This document shows positions 17,607 to 25,727 of a DNA stretch of 36,746 bases, piece after piece. Position 1 is the first letter of the stretch. Each line of letters opens with the position of its first letter. The DNA comes from JAXGYX01 sp964487355 (GTDB lineage: Bacteria; Bacillota; Clostridia; Saccharofermentanales; Fastidiosipilaceae): positions 1-36,746 of the forward strand of contig CAZAPS010000014.1 of assembly GCA_964487355.1 (NCBI GenBank), read 5' to 3'. Made by a program: the position numbers and the translations under genes. The notes below the pieces were generated by a model. The model did no database searches, had not been told where the DNA came from, and was given only the letters and a program-made list of their open reading frames with translations.

Positions 17607-18987
17607 ACTGTGGGACGGCAGGTTCGCGAAGCAGACCGAACGCACCGTGAATGATTTTAACTCATCCATCCGGTTTGACTGCCGCATGTATCGTCAGGAT
17701 ATCCGCGGCAGCAAAGCCCATGCGCGTATGTTGGCCGCGGTGGGGGTCCTGTCGGACGCCGACAACAAGGCCATTCAGTCGGGTCTGGACACGATCTTGC
17801 GTGACTTGGACTCGGGCGCGCTGGACTTTGATCCGGAAGCCGAGGACATCCATATGTTTGTCGAGGCTGAGCTGACCAACCGGATCGGCGAGGCCGGGAA
17901 GCGCCTTCATACAGGACGTTCGCGAAACGACCAGGTGGCGACCGATTTGAAACTATATCTCAAGGAAGCCGGTGAATCGCTGTTGAGCGACATGGTATCG
18001 CTGGTTGAGACGATCACATCGCAGGCCTCAGACCATCTGGAAACCGTGATGCCGGGCTACACCCATCTGCAGCGCGCGCAGCCGATCACCTTCGCCCATC
18101 ATCTGATGGCGTACGCCCAAATGTTTCGCCGCGACTGCGGCCGGCTGAAGGACGCGTTGACACGGATGGACACCTGCCCGCTCGGCAGCGGAGCGCTGGC
18201 GGCCACGACCTATCCCCTTGACCGGGAGATGACCGCCGTCGAACTTGGATTTTCCGGCATCACCGAAAACTCATTGGACGGGGTGTCCGACCGCGACTAT
18301 TGCCTAGAGCTGGCCGCGGCCCTTTCGATCTTCATGACACACATCTCCCGTCTCAGCGAGGAAGTCATCTTATGGTCCAGCCAGGAGTTTCATTTTGTCG
18401 ACCTGGACGACGCCTATTCCACCGGCAGCAGCATCATGCCCCAGAAAAAGAATCCGGATGTCGCCGAACTCTCGCGCGGCAAGGCCGGACGGGTCTTTGG
18501 TGATCTGATGAGTCTGCTCACAATGATGAAAGGCCTGCCACTTGCCTATAACAAAGATATGCAAGAGGACAAAGAGGCGATCTTCGACGCCTTTGACACA
18601 GTGAATCTTTGCCTGCCCGCGTTCACCGGGATGCTCTCCACCATGACTGTGAATTCAGCCGTCATGCGCGAGGCCGCCGCGGGGGGGTTCACCAACGCGA
18701 CCGATCTGGCAGATTACCTGGTTGTCAAAGGATTGCCTTTCCGAGAAGCTCACGCCGTCTCCGGACGACTGGTGCGTCACTGCGTCGAACATGGCACGGT
18801 TTTAGAAAAACTCTCCCTCGAAAAGCTGCGTGAAGAATCTGTTTTGTTTGACGAGGATGTCTATTCGGCCATCGCCCTGGAAACCTGCGTCGCGCGCAGG
18901 ACCGTGCCGGGCGGACCGGCTCCAGTGGCGGTTGATCAGTCGATCCGCGCAATGAAGGCTTGGATAAAGGAAACTCTGACCCGTTGA
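17596..18987 (+). CDS. argH: Argininosuccinate lyase
   Basis: A 463-residue enzyme of the aspartase/fumarase superfamily that splits argininosuccinate into arginine and fumarate, the last step of arginine synthesis. It starts with the family opening KLWDGRF, has TGRSRNDQVATDLKLYL at about 103-119, PGYTHLQRAQPITFAHHL with the catalytic-region His, and the mobile signature loop GSSIMPQKKNPD containing the catalytic Ser. The start ATG overlaps the end of argG by 11 nt, indicating translational coupling. A bidirectional terminator lies about 70 nt after the stop. Length is as usual. Confidence 0.96.
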   Translation: MSGKLWDGRFAKQTERTVNDFNSSIRFDCRMYRQDIRGSKAHARMLAAVGVLSDADNKAIQSGLDTILRDLDSGALDFDPEAEDIHMFVEAELTNRIGEAGKRLHTGRSRNDQVATDLKLYLKEAGESLLSDMVSLVETITSQASDHLETVMPGYTHLQRAQPITFAHHLMAYAQMFRRDCGRLKDALTRMDTCPLGSGALAATTYPLDREMTAVELGFSGITENSLDGVSDRDYCLELAAALSIFMTHISRLSEEVILWSSQEFHFVDLDDAYSTGSSIMPQKKNPDVAELSRGKAGRVFGDLMSLLTMMKGLPLAYNKDMQEDKEAIFDAFDTVNLCLPAFTGMLSTMTVNSAVMREAAAGGFTNATDLADYLVVKGLPFREAHAVSGRLVRHCVEHGTVLEKLSLEKLREESVLFDEDVYSAIALETCVARRTVPGGPAPVAVDQSIRAMKAWIKETLTR

Positions 18988-19059
18988 AGGGCCTGCCTCG
19001 AACACCTTGATTATTCTGAACAATCATCTGAGTTCGTTCATCCACAATTGTTCGCATAC

Positions 19060-19094
19060 AAAAGCAGGAGACGATCACGCCGTTTCCTGCTTTT
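19060..19094. terminator. Bidirectional rho-independent terminator between argH and the UPF0210 gene
   Basis: Inverted repeat AAAAGCAGGA (19060-19069) and TCCTGCTTTT (19085-19094) with a 15-nt loop. The A-run on one side and T-run on the other let it serve both converging transcripts. Confidence 0.75.
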
Positions 19095-19119
19095 AATTAT
19101 CCGTCAGCCTGATCACGCG

Positions 19120-20478
19120 TCAGTTGCGCATGCTGTGTATCGGCGCCGGTATCCGTCCGCCTCTTTCAATTAGCCGTGACGACCCATACGGGTTCACCTT
19201 CATGATCGGAGCCTCTCCCCAAAGGCCACCATAGACAACTTTGTCCCCTTCTTTTTTTCCCGGAACGGGTATGATTCGAACGGCGGTCGTCTTGTTGTTG
19301 AATGTTCCGATCGCCATTTCGTCGGCGATCAAACCGGAAATGGTCTCGGCCGGGGTATCCCCCGGAATCGCGACCATGTCGATGCCAACCGAACAGACAC
19401 AGGTCATCGCCTCCAGCTTTTCCAACGTAAGGGCGCCACATTCGACCGCGGCGATCATCCCTTCATCCTCACTGACGGGGATAAACGCGCCTGACAGGCC
19501 ACCGACATGAGACGAGGCCATCGTCCCACCTTTTTTCACCGCGTCATTCAGCATCGCCAGCGCGGCGGTCGTACCCCAGGCTCCACAGCACTCCAGACCG
19601 ATCTCCTCCAGAATGCGCGCGATGGAGTCTCCGACCACCGGCGTGGGCGCCAAAGACAAATCGATCGTTCCAAACGGGATATCCAGGCGTTTGGAAGCCT
19701 CCAGCGCCACCAGTTGGCCCACTCTGGTCACCTTGAACGCCGTCCGCTTGATGGTTTCGGCGACAACATCCAGCGATTCACCGGGTACATCTTTGAGCGC
19801 CGCTAAAACCACACCGGGTCCACTAACGCCCACATTGATCACGCACTCATGTTCCCCCGGTCCGGTGAACGCGCCCGCCATGAACGGATTGTCTTCCGGG
19901 GCGTTGGCGAACACCACCAGCTTCGCGCAGCCGTAGGCGTCGGTATCCGCGGTCAGCTTGGCCGTTTCCTTGATGACGCGCCCCATCTTGGCGACCGCGT
20001 CCATGTTGATGCCACTGCGCGTCGAAGCCAGGTTGATAGACGAACAGACCTGATCGGTCAACGCCATGGCCTCGGGAATCGAACGGATCAGTTTGCGGTC
20101 ACTGTCGGTGAATCCTTTCTGCACCAAAGCGGAAAATCCGCCAACGAAATTAACGCCGACCTCTTTTGACGCCCGGTCCAGCGCTTTGGCGTAGCAGACA
20201 TAGTCTTTCGCGTCGCTCGCTCCGGCGACCATGGAAATCGGAGTGACCGAGATTCTTTTGTGAATGATCGGGATTCCGTATTCTGAGCTGATCTGCTCGG
20301 CGGTGCGAACCAGATGTTCAGCTTTTCGGGTAATCTTGTCATAAATGCGTCCACAGGAGACTTCCGCGGATTCCGCGGCGCAATCCAACAGATTGATTCC
20401 CATCGTAATGGTGCGGACATCCAGATGTTGTCTGCGAAACATATTGATGGTTTCCAATATTTCAAAATTCTCAAACAT
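19120..20478 (-). CDS. UPF0210 (PFL/DUF711) family protein
   Basis: A 452-residue conserved protein of the UPF0210 (DUF711) family, widespread in Bacillota, whose reaction is not established. Visible family stretches are RTITMGINLLDCA near the start, KRISVTPISMVAGAS, the Gly-rich GVSGPGVVLAALK, IPFGTIDLSLAPTP, GLECCGAWGTTAALAMLNDAVKKGG and IGTFNNKTTAVRIIPVPG. No signal peptide or membrane segment is seen, so it is probably cytoplasmic. The ATG has GAGAGGA upstream and starts 24 nt after the stop of the small ACT-domain gene, the usual arrangement for these two families; a sensor-enzyme relation is an inference from that pairing. It ends at a shared terminator with argH. Confidence 0.9.
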   Translation of the reverse strand: MFENFEILETINMFRRQHLDVRTITMGINLLDCAAESAEVSCGRIYDKITRKAEHLVRTAEQISSEYGIPIIHKRISVTPISMVAGASDAKDYVCYAKALDRASKEVGVNFVGGFSALVQKGFTDSDRKLIRSIPEAMALTDQVCSSINLASTRSGINMDAVAKMGRVIKETAKLTADTDAYGCAKLVVFANAPEDNPFMAGAFTGPGEHECVINVGVSGPGVVLAALKDVPGESLDVVAETIKRTAFKVTRVGQLVALEASKRLDIPFGTIDLSLAPTPVVGDSIARILEEIGLECCGAWGTTAALAMLNDAVKKGGTMASSHVGGLSGAFIPVSEDEGMIAAVECGALTLEKLEAMTCVCSVGIDMVAIPGDTPAETISGLIADEMAIGTFNNKTTAVRIIPVPGKKEGDKVVYGGLWGEAPIMKVNPYGSSRLIERGGRIPAPIHSMRN

Positions 20479-20502
20479 AGCTTCCTCTCAAATCCGTTGT
20501 TT

Positions 20503-20790
20503 TCAGATGCGCTGCATGGCGTTGAAGATATCAGCGTGCTGTATGCGAATCTCAAGATTCATGGATTCTCCCAACGCCTTTAACTCATCACTCAACGTCT
20601 CAAAAGAGGTGTTGATCTGACTTGTGTCGACCAGTGTGATCATGGTGAACATGTCTTGCAGGATGGTTTGTGAAATGTCGGAAATATTGACATTCATTTT
20701 CGCCAACACGGCGGAAACGCTGGAAATGATTCCCACCCGATCGCGTCCGATCACTGTGATCACCGCATTATACTTTGCAGATTGACTCAT
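20503..20790 (-). CDS. UPF0237 family ACT domain protein
   Basis: A 95-residue protein made up of a single ACT domain (VITVIGRDRVGIISSVSAVLAKMNVNI at about 9-35, with the GIISSVS turn). ACT domains usually bind small ligands, often amino acids, and control an enzyme partner. The family (UPF0237) is typically encoded directly before a UPF0210 gene, as here. The ATG has GGAG about 8 nt upstream. It lies 86 nt after the formyltetrahydrofolate cyclo-ligase gene on the same strand; a TATAAT in that gap could be a promoter but lacks a -35. Confidence 0.9.
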   Translation of the reverse strand: MSQSAKYNAVITVIGRDRVGIISSVSAVLAKMNVNISDISQTILQDMFTMITLVDTSQINTSFETLSDELKALGESMNLEIRIQHADIFNAMQRI

Positions 20791-20876
20791 AGCTCATTCT
20801 CCGTATCTATTAATAATTTGTCATAGAATTTATATTATAGCGGTTCGCGGTCTTCTTTGCGCCCTGTTCCCGCCAT

Positions 20877-21533
20877 TTACAGTGGCGGCTCTTGATCCTG
20901 ACTCATTCGCAGGCCATCCGCAGACAAGATCTGTTTGACCCGATAATCTTGTTTGGTCAACGGCAGATGAGTGGTGAATATCTGGATTGAAAAAGCCACC
21001 ACCACATGATCCGGGGGACTCACCGGAGTCCGCGCCTCCAGATCGGCCAGAAACTTATCGTAATACCCTCCGCCATAACCAAGGCGTTCACCAAACACGC
21101 TAACCGCCAGACAAGGCGTCACCACAAGATCGGGCGCGATCTGCTCGACACAGATATCCAACGGTGGCTCAACTATGCCAAAAGGGCTGGTCTCCCAGTC
21201 CGGTGGAGGAAGGATGGAGTTCGAAGGAAGTTTCGCCCACAACATCCGTGGCCCCGACCGGTCTCTTTTCAGCGCCCGGGGAACCCAAACATCGACATCT
21301 TCCGGCAGACGCTCAAACAAAGTCCATAATTGAATTTCGTGTTGAGTTGGCAAGAACGCCGTAATCGTTTTGCATGAACGGGTTAAGATATAGTCCAATA
21401 GTTGATCACAGATCGCCAGACTTTCACTTTCCCGCCGCGGCGCGCTCATCGACAGGCGCGCGGACAGGATCTGTCGACGCAGAGCAGTTTTTTGTCGCTT
21501 GATCGCCTCATCGTAATCAGGTGTCACAAACAA
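20877..21533 (-). CDS. 5-formyltetrahydrofolate cyclo-ligase (5,10-methenyltetrahydrofolate synthetase)
   Basis: A 218-residue cytoplasmic folate enzyme that uses ATP to turn 5-formyl-THF into 5,10-methenyl-THF, recycling a dead-end folate. The N-terminal basic helix KRQKTALRRQILSAR binds ATP phosphate in relatives, DLVVTPCLAVSVFGERLGYGGGYYDKFL carries the family signature (RLGYGGGYYD), and the size is usual for the family. The start is TTG at 21533 with AAGGAG 4 nt upstream; a GTG two codons later is at a better distance and could be used instead. It heads the minus-strand group with the ACT and UPF0210 genes. Confidence 0.9.
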   Translation of the reverse strand: MFVTPDYDEAIKRQKTALRRQILSARLSMSAPRRESESLAICDQLLDYILTRSCKTITAFLPTQHEIQLWTLFERLPEDVDVWVPRALKRDRSGPRMLWAKLPSNSILPPPDWETSPFGIVEPPLDICVEQIAPDLVVTPCLAVSVFGERLGYGGGYYDKFLADLEARTPVSPPDHVVVAFSIQIFTTHLPLTKQDYRVKQILSADGLRMSQDQEPPL

Positions 21534-21676
21534 TTTTCTCCTTTCCTGTCACACTCAGCGCATGAAACCACATTCTCCGAATGGAAACTTATCATAAATC
21601 ATTGACTTGTGCTAATTTTACAAAACATTTATAGTGATATCCGTAAAAAAATGACAAGAATAGTGATATGACACAC

Positions 21677-21692
21677 TCGAATCAAAATTCGA
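21677..21692. repeat. Small inverted repeat just before the sortase start
   Basis: TCGAAT-CAAA-ATTCGA, a perfect 6-bp-arm palindrome 16 nt before the sortase start codon. It could be an operator or a small hairpin near the ribosome binding site; short enough to be chance. Confidence 0.35.
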
Positions 21693-21708
21693 TTGAATGG
21701 AAGTGCAA

Positions 21709-22434
21709 ATGGCCAAACAAAACAAACCCAAGCCGCGACGCGCGACAAAAACAAAACAAAAGAGAAAATGGGTCGACGTGCTGTTGATCCTGATCATCAT
21801 CACAAGTTTAAGTGCCGGACTCTACCTGTTGATTCAGCCGAAAATCGTTCAACGCAATCAGGACAAAGTAACCGCTGATTTAAATTCAGTTATTGACGGT
21901 CAATTAAATCAGCCAATTTTGGTCGATCCCCGAGCGAACAAAGTCCCCGGCGAGGATTATGATTTTTTTGGCGATGACGATCAGGGCATTAATTATGACG
22001 ATTTGCCGGGCCTGGTGGAGTTGATACCGCTTGGACGGCTGAAAATTCCCGACATCAATGTCGACCTGCCGATTTTGGAAGGCGCGACACACGTTCAACT
22101 AAGATACGGGCTCGCCCATATCGAGTCATCTTCCTTACCGGGTCAAGAAGGCAATTGCGCCATTCTCGGACACCGTATGTTGGAAAACGGGCGACATTTA
22201 AATCGTTTAAACGAGGTTGAGATTGGCGATTTGATCACGATCAACACCGGAACCGACCTCTACACCTACGAAGTTTTCGACATGCCGGTCGTCAAGCCGG
22301 AAGATTTATTAAGTTATGTCGAAAAAGACTATGGTGTTCCGACTGTCACTTTGAGCACCTGCCACCCAATTCCCACCTGGACCCACCGATTGCTGTGTGT
22401 GGCCAAACAGGTAGATCGTCAAGCCGTCGAATAA
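21709..22434 (+). CDS. Sortase (class D/E-like)
   Basis: A 241-residue membrane-anchored transpeptidase that cuts a C-terminal sorting signal and joins the protein to the cell wall. A basic N-terminus is followed by one membrane segment at about 21-43 (no cleavage site, so a signal anchor), then an acidic spacer (80-100) and the sortase barrel from about 108. The catalytic residues are visible: His155 in LGHRM, Cys218 in TLSTCHP and Arg227 in THRLLCVA. I chose the ATG at 21709 with GGAAG before it; an ATG four codons earlier has no ribosome binding site. The TLSTC form and short length fit class D or E better than class B or C. A plausible substrate, the FPATG protein at 27393-28994, lies 5 kb away. 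Confidence 0.9.
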   Translation: MAKQNKPKPRRATKTKQKRKWVDVLLILIIITSLSAGLYLLIQPKIVQRNQDKVTADLNSVIDGQLNQPILVDPRANKVPGEDYDFFGDDDQGINYDDLPGLVELIPLGRLKIPDINVDLPILEGATHVQLRYGLAHIESSSLPGQEGNCAILGHRMLENGRHLNRLNEVEIGDLITINTGTDLYTYEVFDMPVVKPEDLLSYVEKDYGVPTVTLSTCHPIPTWTHRLLCVAKQVDRQAVE

Positions 22435-22464
22435 CCATGCTGAACACTCGATCGTCCACAATCA

Positions 22465-22499
22465 AAACGGGCACCATGCGATTTACATGGTGCCCGTTT
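22465..22499. terminator. Bidirectional rho-independent terminator between sortase and glycogen phosphorylase
   Basis: A perfect 14-bp stem (AAACGGGCACCATG with CATGGTGCCCGTTT) with a 7-nt loop, between two converging genes. The A and T ends serve both directions. Confidence 0.85.
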
Positions 22500-22546
22500 C
22501 TGTTTTAGATCATGTGCTGAAAGATCCGCCGCGTCAAAGGCCGATT

Positions 22547-24925
22547 TTAGTCAATCGAACAAGGGCTGACTTTCCAGATGCCTTCGGCATAGTCATTGAT
22601 CGTGCGATCCGAACTGAAACGACCTGAACGCACGATGTTGATCCAGCATTTCTCCGCCCAGGTTTCCTGATCAAGATAATCTTTCGCCATGCGGTCGCGC
22701 GTTTCGCGATAGTCGGCGAAATCACCCAACACATAGTAGACGTCGGCGTGCTGCCAGCTTGTTCCATTCAGCAGGCTGTTTTTCAAATCCTGGAATACAC
22801 CGGTACCACTGTCAGACAAGGTTCCATCCGTAAACGCGTCAAGCACTCGGCGCAATCCCGGAATATTCTGGTATTGCCAGACAGGATTGTAATAGGATTT
22901 TGTGGCGGGCATGTCCTCCACACGAACACCGAAAATATAAGCGTTTTCCTCACCAACCGCCTCGGCTATTTCCACGTTGGCGCCATCCAACGTACCGAGC
23001 GTCAACGCTCCGTTCATCATGAACTTCATATTTCCGGTACCCGAGGCCTCCAAACCGGCAGTGGAGATCTGCTCGGAGATGTCTGTGGCGGGAATGATGC
23101 GCTCAGCGTTGGAGACATTGTAGTTGTGCATGAACACAACCTTCATTTTGTCACCAATTTCCGGGTCATTGTTAACCAACTTGGCGATTTCATTGATTAA
23201 CTTGATGATCGCCTTCGCCCTCACGTATCCCGGCGCGGCCTTGGCGCCGAAAATGAATGCCCTGGGCGTCTCCAGAACTGAGATATCCTCTTTCGCTCTG
23301 AAGTAGAGATCCAAAATATAAAGCGCGTTCATCAATTGTCGCTTATATTCATGCAAACGTTTGATTTGCACATCGAAAACCGCATTGGGGTTCAGCTTGA
23401 TACCTTCGGTTTTTTCAATATAGTCCGCCAATTTAACTTTATTGCTGTGTTTAATCTTCATCAAACGCTTCATGATCGCTTTGTCTTCACCGAATGGCTC
23501 CAGTTTTTTCAGCGCGTCAAGATCATTGACCCAATTATCGTCGCCGGCCAGTTCGGTCAGAAGCTCTGAAAGCTCAGGATTGCACATGCGCAGCCATCGA
23601 CGCGGGGTGACTCCGTTTGTCTTATTGCTGAATTTCTCCGGCCATAGCTCATACCAGTCTTTCAACGTGTCATCTTTAAGAATCTCAGTATGTAAAGCGG
23701 CGACACCGTTGATCGAATAAGAGGCGTAGCAGGCCAACCAAGCCATGCGGATTTTGCCATCGCCGATCGGCGCCAGATAATCAATGCGGTCATGGCGCAT
23801 TCCAAGCGCTTCCATTTCTTTTCGGAAGCGGCTGTCGATCTCCTGGACGATTTCCAAAATGCGTGGAAACAGGAATTGGAATATGCCGATGTCCCATTTT
23901 TCCAGCGCTTCCGCCAGTGTGGTGTGATTGGTATAGGCGAATGTCTTCGACACGATCGCCCAAGCCTCATCCCAGCTCAAGTTGTTTTCGTCGAGCAGAA
24001 TGCGCATCAACTCAGGAATGCCGACAACCGGATGAGTGTCATTCAGCTGGAAACAGTGCAGTTTCGAGAATTTCGAAAAATCCGATCCGTGTTTCGCTTT
24101 ATATTTGCGCACAATATCCTGCAAAGAGGCGGACACAAAGAAATATTGTTGACGGACACGAAGCACTTTGCCATCGTATGAAGTGTCATTGGGATACAGC
24201 ACACGCCAGATATCCTCGACACGGTTTCGTTCCTCCACAGCGTCATCAAAACGTTGACTGTTAAACAGATTAAAGTCAAAATCCTCGGCCGGAAGGGCGC
24301 ACCACAGCCTCAATGTGTTGACATTGTCGGTATGATAACCGGTGATGGGCAAATCATAGGGCAACGCGATCACATCCATATCGCAATAATGAACACGCAC
24401 GGAGTCCGCCTCGTGACTCACCATGAGCGGATAGCCATTCTCCATCCAAGCGTCGGGATATTCTTTTTGAAAACCATCTTCAAATTCTTGTCTGAACAGA
24501 CCATAACGGTACAAGATTCCATAACCTGTGACCGGCAAGTTCATTGTGGCGCATGAATCCAGGAAGCAGGCCGCCAGGCGCCCCAGGCCACCGTTGCCCA
24601 ATCCGGCGTCATATTCGACGTCCAACACATCGTTGATGTCCAGACCATATGAGCTCAGCACCTGCTTCACATCCTCATACAGATCCAGATTGATCAGATT
24701 GTTGAGTGTGGAGCGGCCCACCAAAAACTCCGCCGAAAAATAATGTTGTTGACGCTGATTCTGATACAAGTCCACAGACTGCTCCCAATCATCGGCGATC
24801 CGCTCAATGATGACTCTGGACAATCCATTCCAGAATTCGCGCAGTGTGGCTTTCTCGGGTGGAACACCCGCCCCACCTTTGATTTGGGCTATCAGTGACG
24901 TATTTATTTCTTTCGCTCTAGACAT
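22547..24925 (-). CDS. glgP: Glycogen/starch/alpha-glucan phosphorylase
   Basis: A 792-residue PLP enzyme that releases glucose-1-phosphate from the non-reducing ends of glycogen or other alpha-1,4-glucans. Visible landmarks are YFSAEFLVGRSTLNNLINL, GLGNGGLGRLAACFLDS, the NDTHP motif, KRLHEYKRQLMNAL, and the PLP site EASGTGNMKFMMNGALTLGTLDGANVEI with the cofactor lysine at about 634. The length is standard for the GlgP/MalP family; the substrate (glycogen or maltodextrin) cannot be separated by eye. The ATG at 24925 has GGAGG 5 nt before it; an in-frame TTG four codons earlier contains that site and is unlikely. No other glycogen genes are near. It has a promoter with an overlapping 14-bp palindrome. 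Confidence 0.95.
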   Translation of the reverse strand: MSRAKEINTSLIAQIKGGAGVPPEKATLREFWNGLSRVIIERIADDWEQSVDLYQNQRQQHYFSAEFLVGRSTLNNLINLDLYEDVKQVLSSYGLDINDVLDVEYDAGLGNGGLGRLAACFLDSCATMNLPVTGYGILYRYGLFRQEFEDGFQKEYPDAWMENGYPLMVSHEADSVRVHYCDMDVIALPYDLPITGYHTDNVNTLRLWCALPAEDFDFNLFNSQRFDDAVEERNRVEDIWRVLYPNDTSYDGKVLRVRQQYFFVSASLQDIVRKYKAKHGSDFSKFSKLHCFQLNDTHPVVGIPELMRILLDENNLSWDEAWAIVSKTFAYTNHTTLAEALEKWDIGIFQFLFPRILEIVQEIDSRFRKEMEALGMRHDRIDYLAPIGDGKIRMAWLACYASYSINGVAALHTEILKDDTLKDWYELWPEKFSNKTNGVTPRRWLRMCNPELSELLTELAGDDNWVNDLDALKKLEPFGEDKAIMKRLMKIKHSNKVKLADYIEKTEGIKLNPNAVFDVQIKRLHEYKRQLMNALYILDLYFRAKEDISVLETPRAFIFGAKAAPGYVRAKAIIKLINEIAKLVNNDPEIGDKMKVVFMHNYNVSNAERIIPATDISEQISTAGLEASGTGNMKFMMNGALTLGTLDGANVEIAEAVGEENAYIFGVRVEDMPATKSYYNPVWQYQNIPGLRRVLDAFTDGTLSDSGTGVFQDLKNSLLNGTSWQHADVYYVLGDFADYRETRDRMAKDYLDQETWAEKCWINIVRSGRFSSDRTINDYAEGIWKVSPCSID

Positions 24926-25034
24926 ATAAACCTCCAAAAGCTTCTATAGTTATCGTTAAATAAGACGCGACACTTAAAACACAATTATTCAAATATCGCT
25001 CTTAAAGCAACACGATTTTACATGATTTGACAAA

Positions 25035-25063
25035 CTTATACAAATTTATAGGCGATCTGTCAG
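25035..25063 (-). promoter_or_regulatory. Promoter for glycogen phosphorylase
   Basis: On the minus strand CTGACA (25063-25058), a 17-nt spacer and TATAAG (25040-25035), each 5/6 to consensus. This would give a leader of about 100 nt. A second weaker candidate (TTGTAT-17-TAAAAT) overlaps downstream. Confidence 0.55.
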
Positions 25064-25070
25064 CTGACAG
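25057..25070. promoter_or_regulatory. Perfect 14-bp palindrome over the -35 of the glgP promoter (operator candidate)
   Basis: CTGTCAGCTGACAG is its own reverse complement and covers the -35 hexamer of the glgP promoter. The position fits a repressor site. I do not recognise the regulator, and no regulator gene is adjacent. Confidence 0.5.
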
Positions 25071-25159
25071 GGCCGGGTTCTCAAGAATCCACGCGGGCAA
25101 TTGGCCAAGAATCCTGTCCGGTTATGTCGATTCAAACTCATATGCAAGTAATTATAAAC

Positions 25160-25197
25160 AAAAAAAGGCACAGCCGGTCTAATTCGCCGGCTATGCC
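25160..25197 (-). terminator. Rho-independent terminator of the tRNA pair
   Basis: On the minus strand an 11-bp stem (GGCATAGCCGG with CCGGCTGTGCC, one G-T pair) is followed by seven T residues, 9 nt after the tRNA-Tyr 3' end. Confidence 0.88.
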
Positions 25198-25205
25198 GAT
25201 TTAAT

Positions 25206-25290
25206 TGGTGGGAGAAAGCGGATTCGAACCACCGAAGTCACTGACAACAGATTTACAGTCTGCCCCCTTTGGCCACTTGGGTATTCTCCC
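25206..25290 (-). tRNA. tRNA-Tyr (GTA)
   Basis: An 85-nt tRNA including an encoded CCA. The acceptor stem GGGAGAA pairs with TTCTCCC, the discriminator is A, the anticodon GTA (25256-25254) sits in the loop CTGTAAA, the T arm carries GGTTCGAATCC, and a long class II variable arm is present, as in bacterial tRNA-Tyr. It is second in the pair, 17 nt after the CAU tRNA. Confidence 0.96.
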
Positions 25291-25307
25291 AAAAATAAAT
25301 TGTAAAT

Positions 25308-25384
25308 TGGTGGGCCTTCAGGGACTCGAACCCGGGACCGACCGGTTATGAGCCGGTTGCTCTAACCAACTGAGCTAAAGGCCC
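25308..25384 (-). tRNA. tRNA with CAU anticodon, probably tRNA-Ile2 (lysidine type), possibly elongator tRNA-Met
   Basis: A 77-nt tRNA with encoded CCA. The acceptor stem GGGCCTT pairs with AAGGCCC; the anticodon loop is CTCATAA (anticodon at 25350-25348); the D arm reads AGCTCAGTTGGTTAGAGC and the T arm GGTTCGAGTCC. C4-G69 and C5-G68 pairs and the CUCAUAA loop are features that TilS recognises in tRNA-Ile2 of Escherichia coli, which favours isoleucine with a lysidine-modified anticodon. It is not the initiator, which has a different stem and mismatch at the 5' end. Elongator Met remains possible. Confidence 0.9.
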
Positions 25385-25437
25385 GCATCTACGGGATGCC
25401 GTCGAACTGATGCCATCACCATTAAGCGACGAAGGCA

Positions 25438-25466
25438 ATTATAAGCAAGTTATGTGTTTTCGTCAA
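25438..25466 (-). promoter_or_regulatory. Strong sigma-A promoter for the tRNA pair
   Basis: On the minus strand TTGACG (25466-25461), a 17-nt spacer and a perfect TATAAT (25443-25438), about 50 nt before the first tRNA. It is among the best promoters in the window, as expected for stable RNA. Confidence 0.88.
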
Positions 25467-25620
25467 GTCCGTTTTTAATCATGTGGCGCATCGGTGGCAA
25501 ACCGCATTGGAGATCGGTATTTTACAAGATTTGGACAGGTTTGAGGATGGGTCGACGCCACATAAGTCTATAAAAAACACTCAAAAAACTCTGAAAGTTA
25601 GGGAATCACGTGACAATACA

Positions 25621-25629
25621 TGCTACAAT
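25621..25629 (+). promoter_or_regulatory. Extended -10 element upstream of the LCP gene
   Basis: TGCTACAAT (TG-N-TACAAT), about 100 nt before the chosen start. The -35 position (GGGAAT) is poor, so this would rely on the extended -10. Confidence 0.35.
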
Positions 25630-25727
25630 AAATGCTGAATCAGTGACCTAATCACAGAATCATGGGAATCGTCCAAATCACCAGATTGAAGATCACCTTG
25701 TCTTTAAGAATTGAGGTTTCAAGCAAC

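Larger units (their letters stand above)
25385..25727. other. 343-nt intergenic region between the tRNA pair and the LCP gene
   Basis: It holds the tRNA promoter at its left end (25438-25466, minus strand) and an extended -10 element for the LCP gene at 25621-25629. An 8-bp inverted repeat (25481-25488 with 25556-25563) is at chance level. I see no further gene or structured RNA in it. Confidence 0.6.

Noticed and set aside
25481..25563. Inverted repeat ATGTGGCG / CGCCACAT, 67 nt apart
   Set aside because: An 8-bp repeat at that distance is expected by chance in a region of this size.
25638..25650. 12-mer ATCAGTGACCTA seen here and again near 35385
   Set aside because: A shared 12-mer is expected many times by chance in a window of this length; no larger similarity surrounds it.
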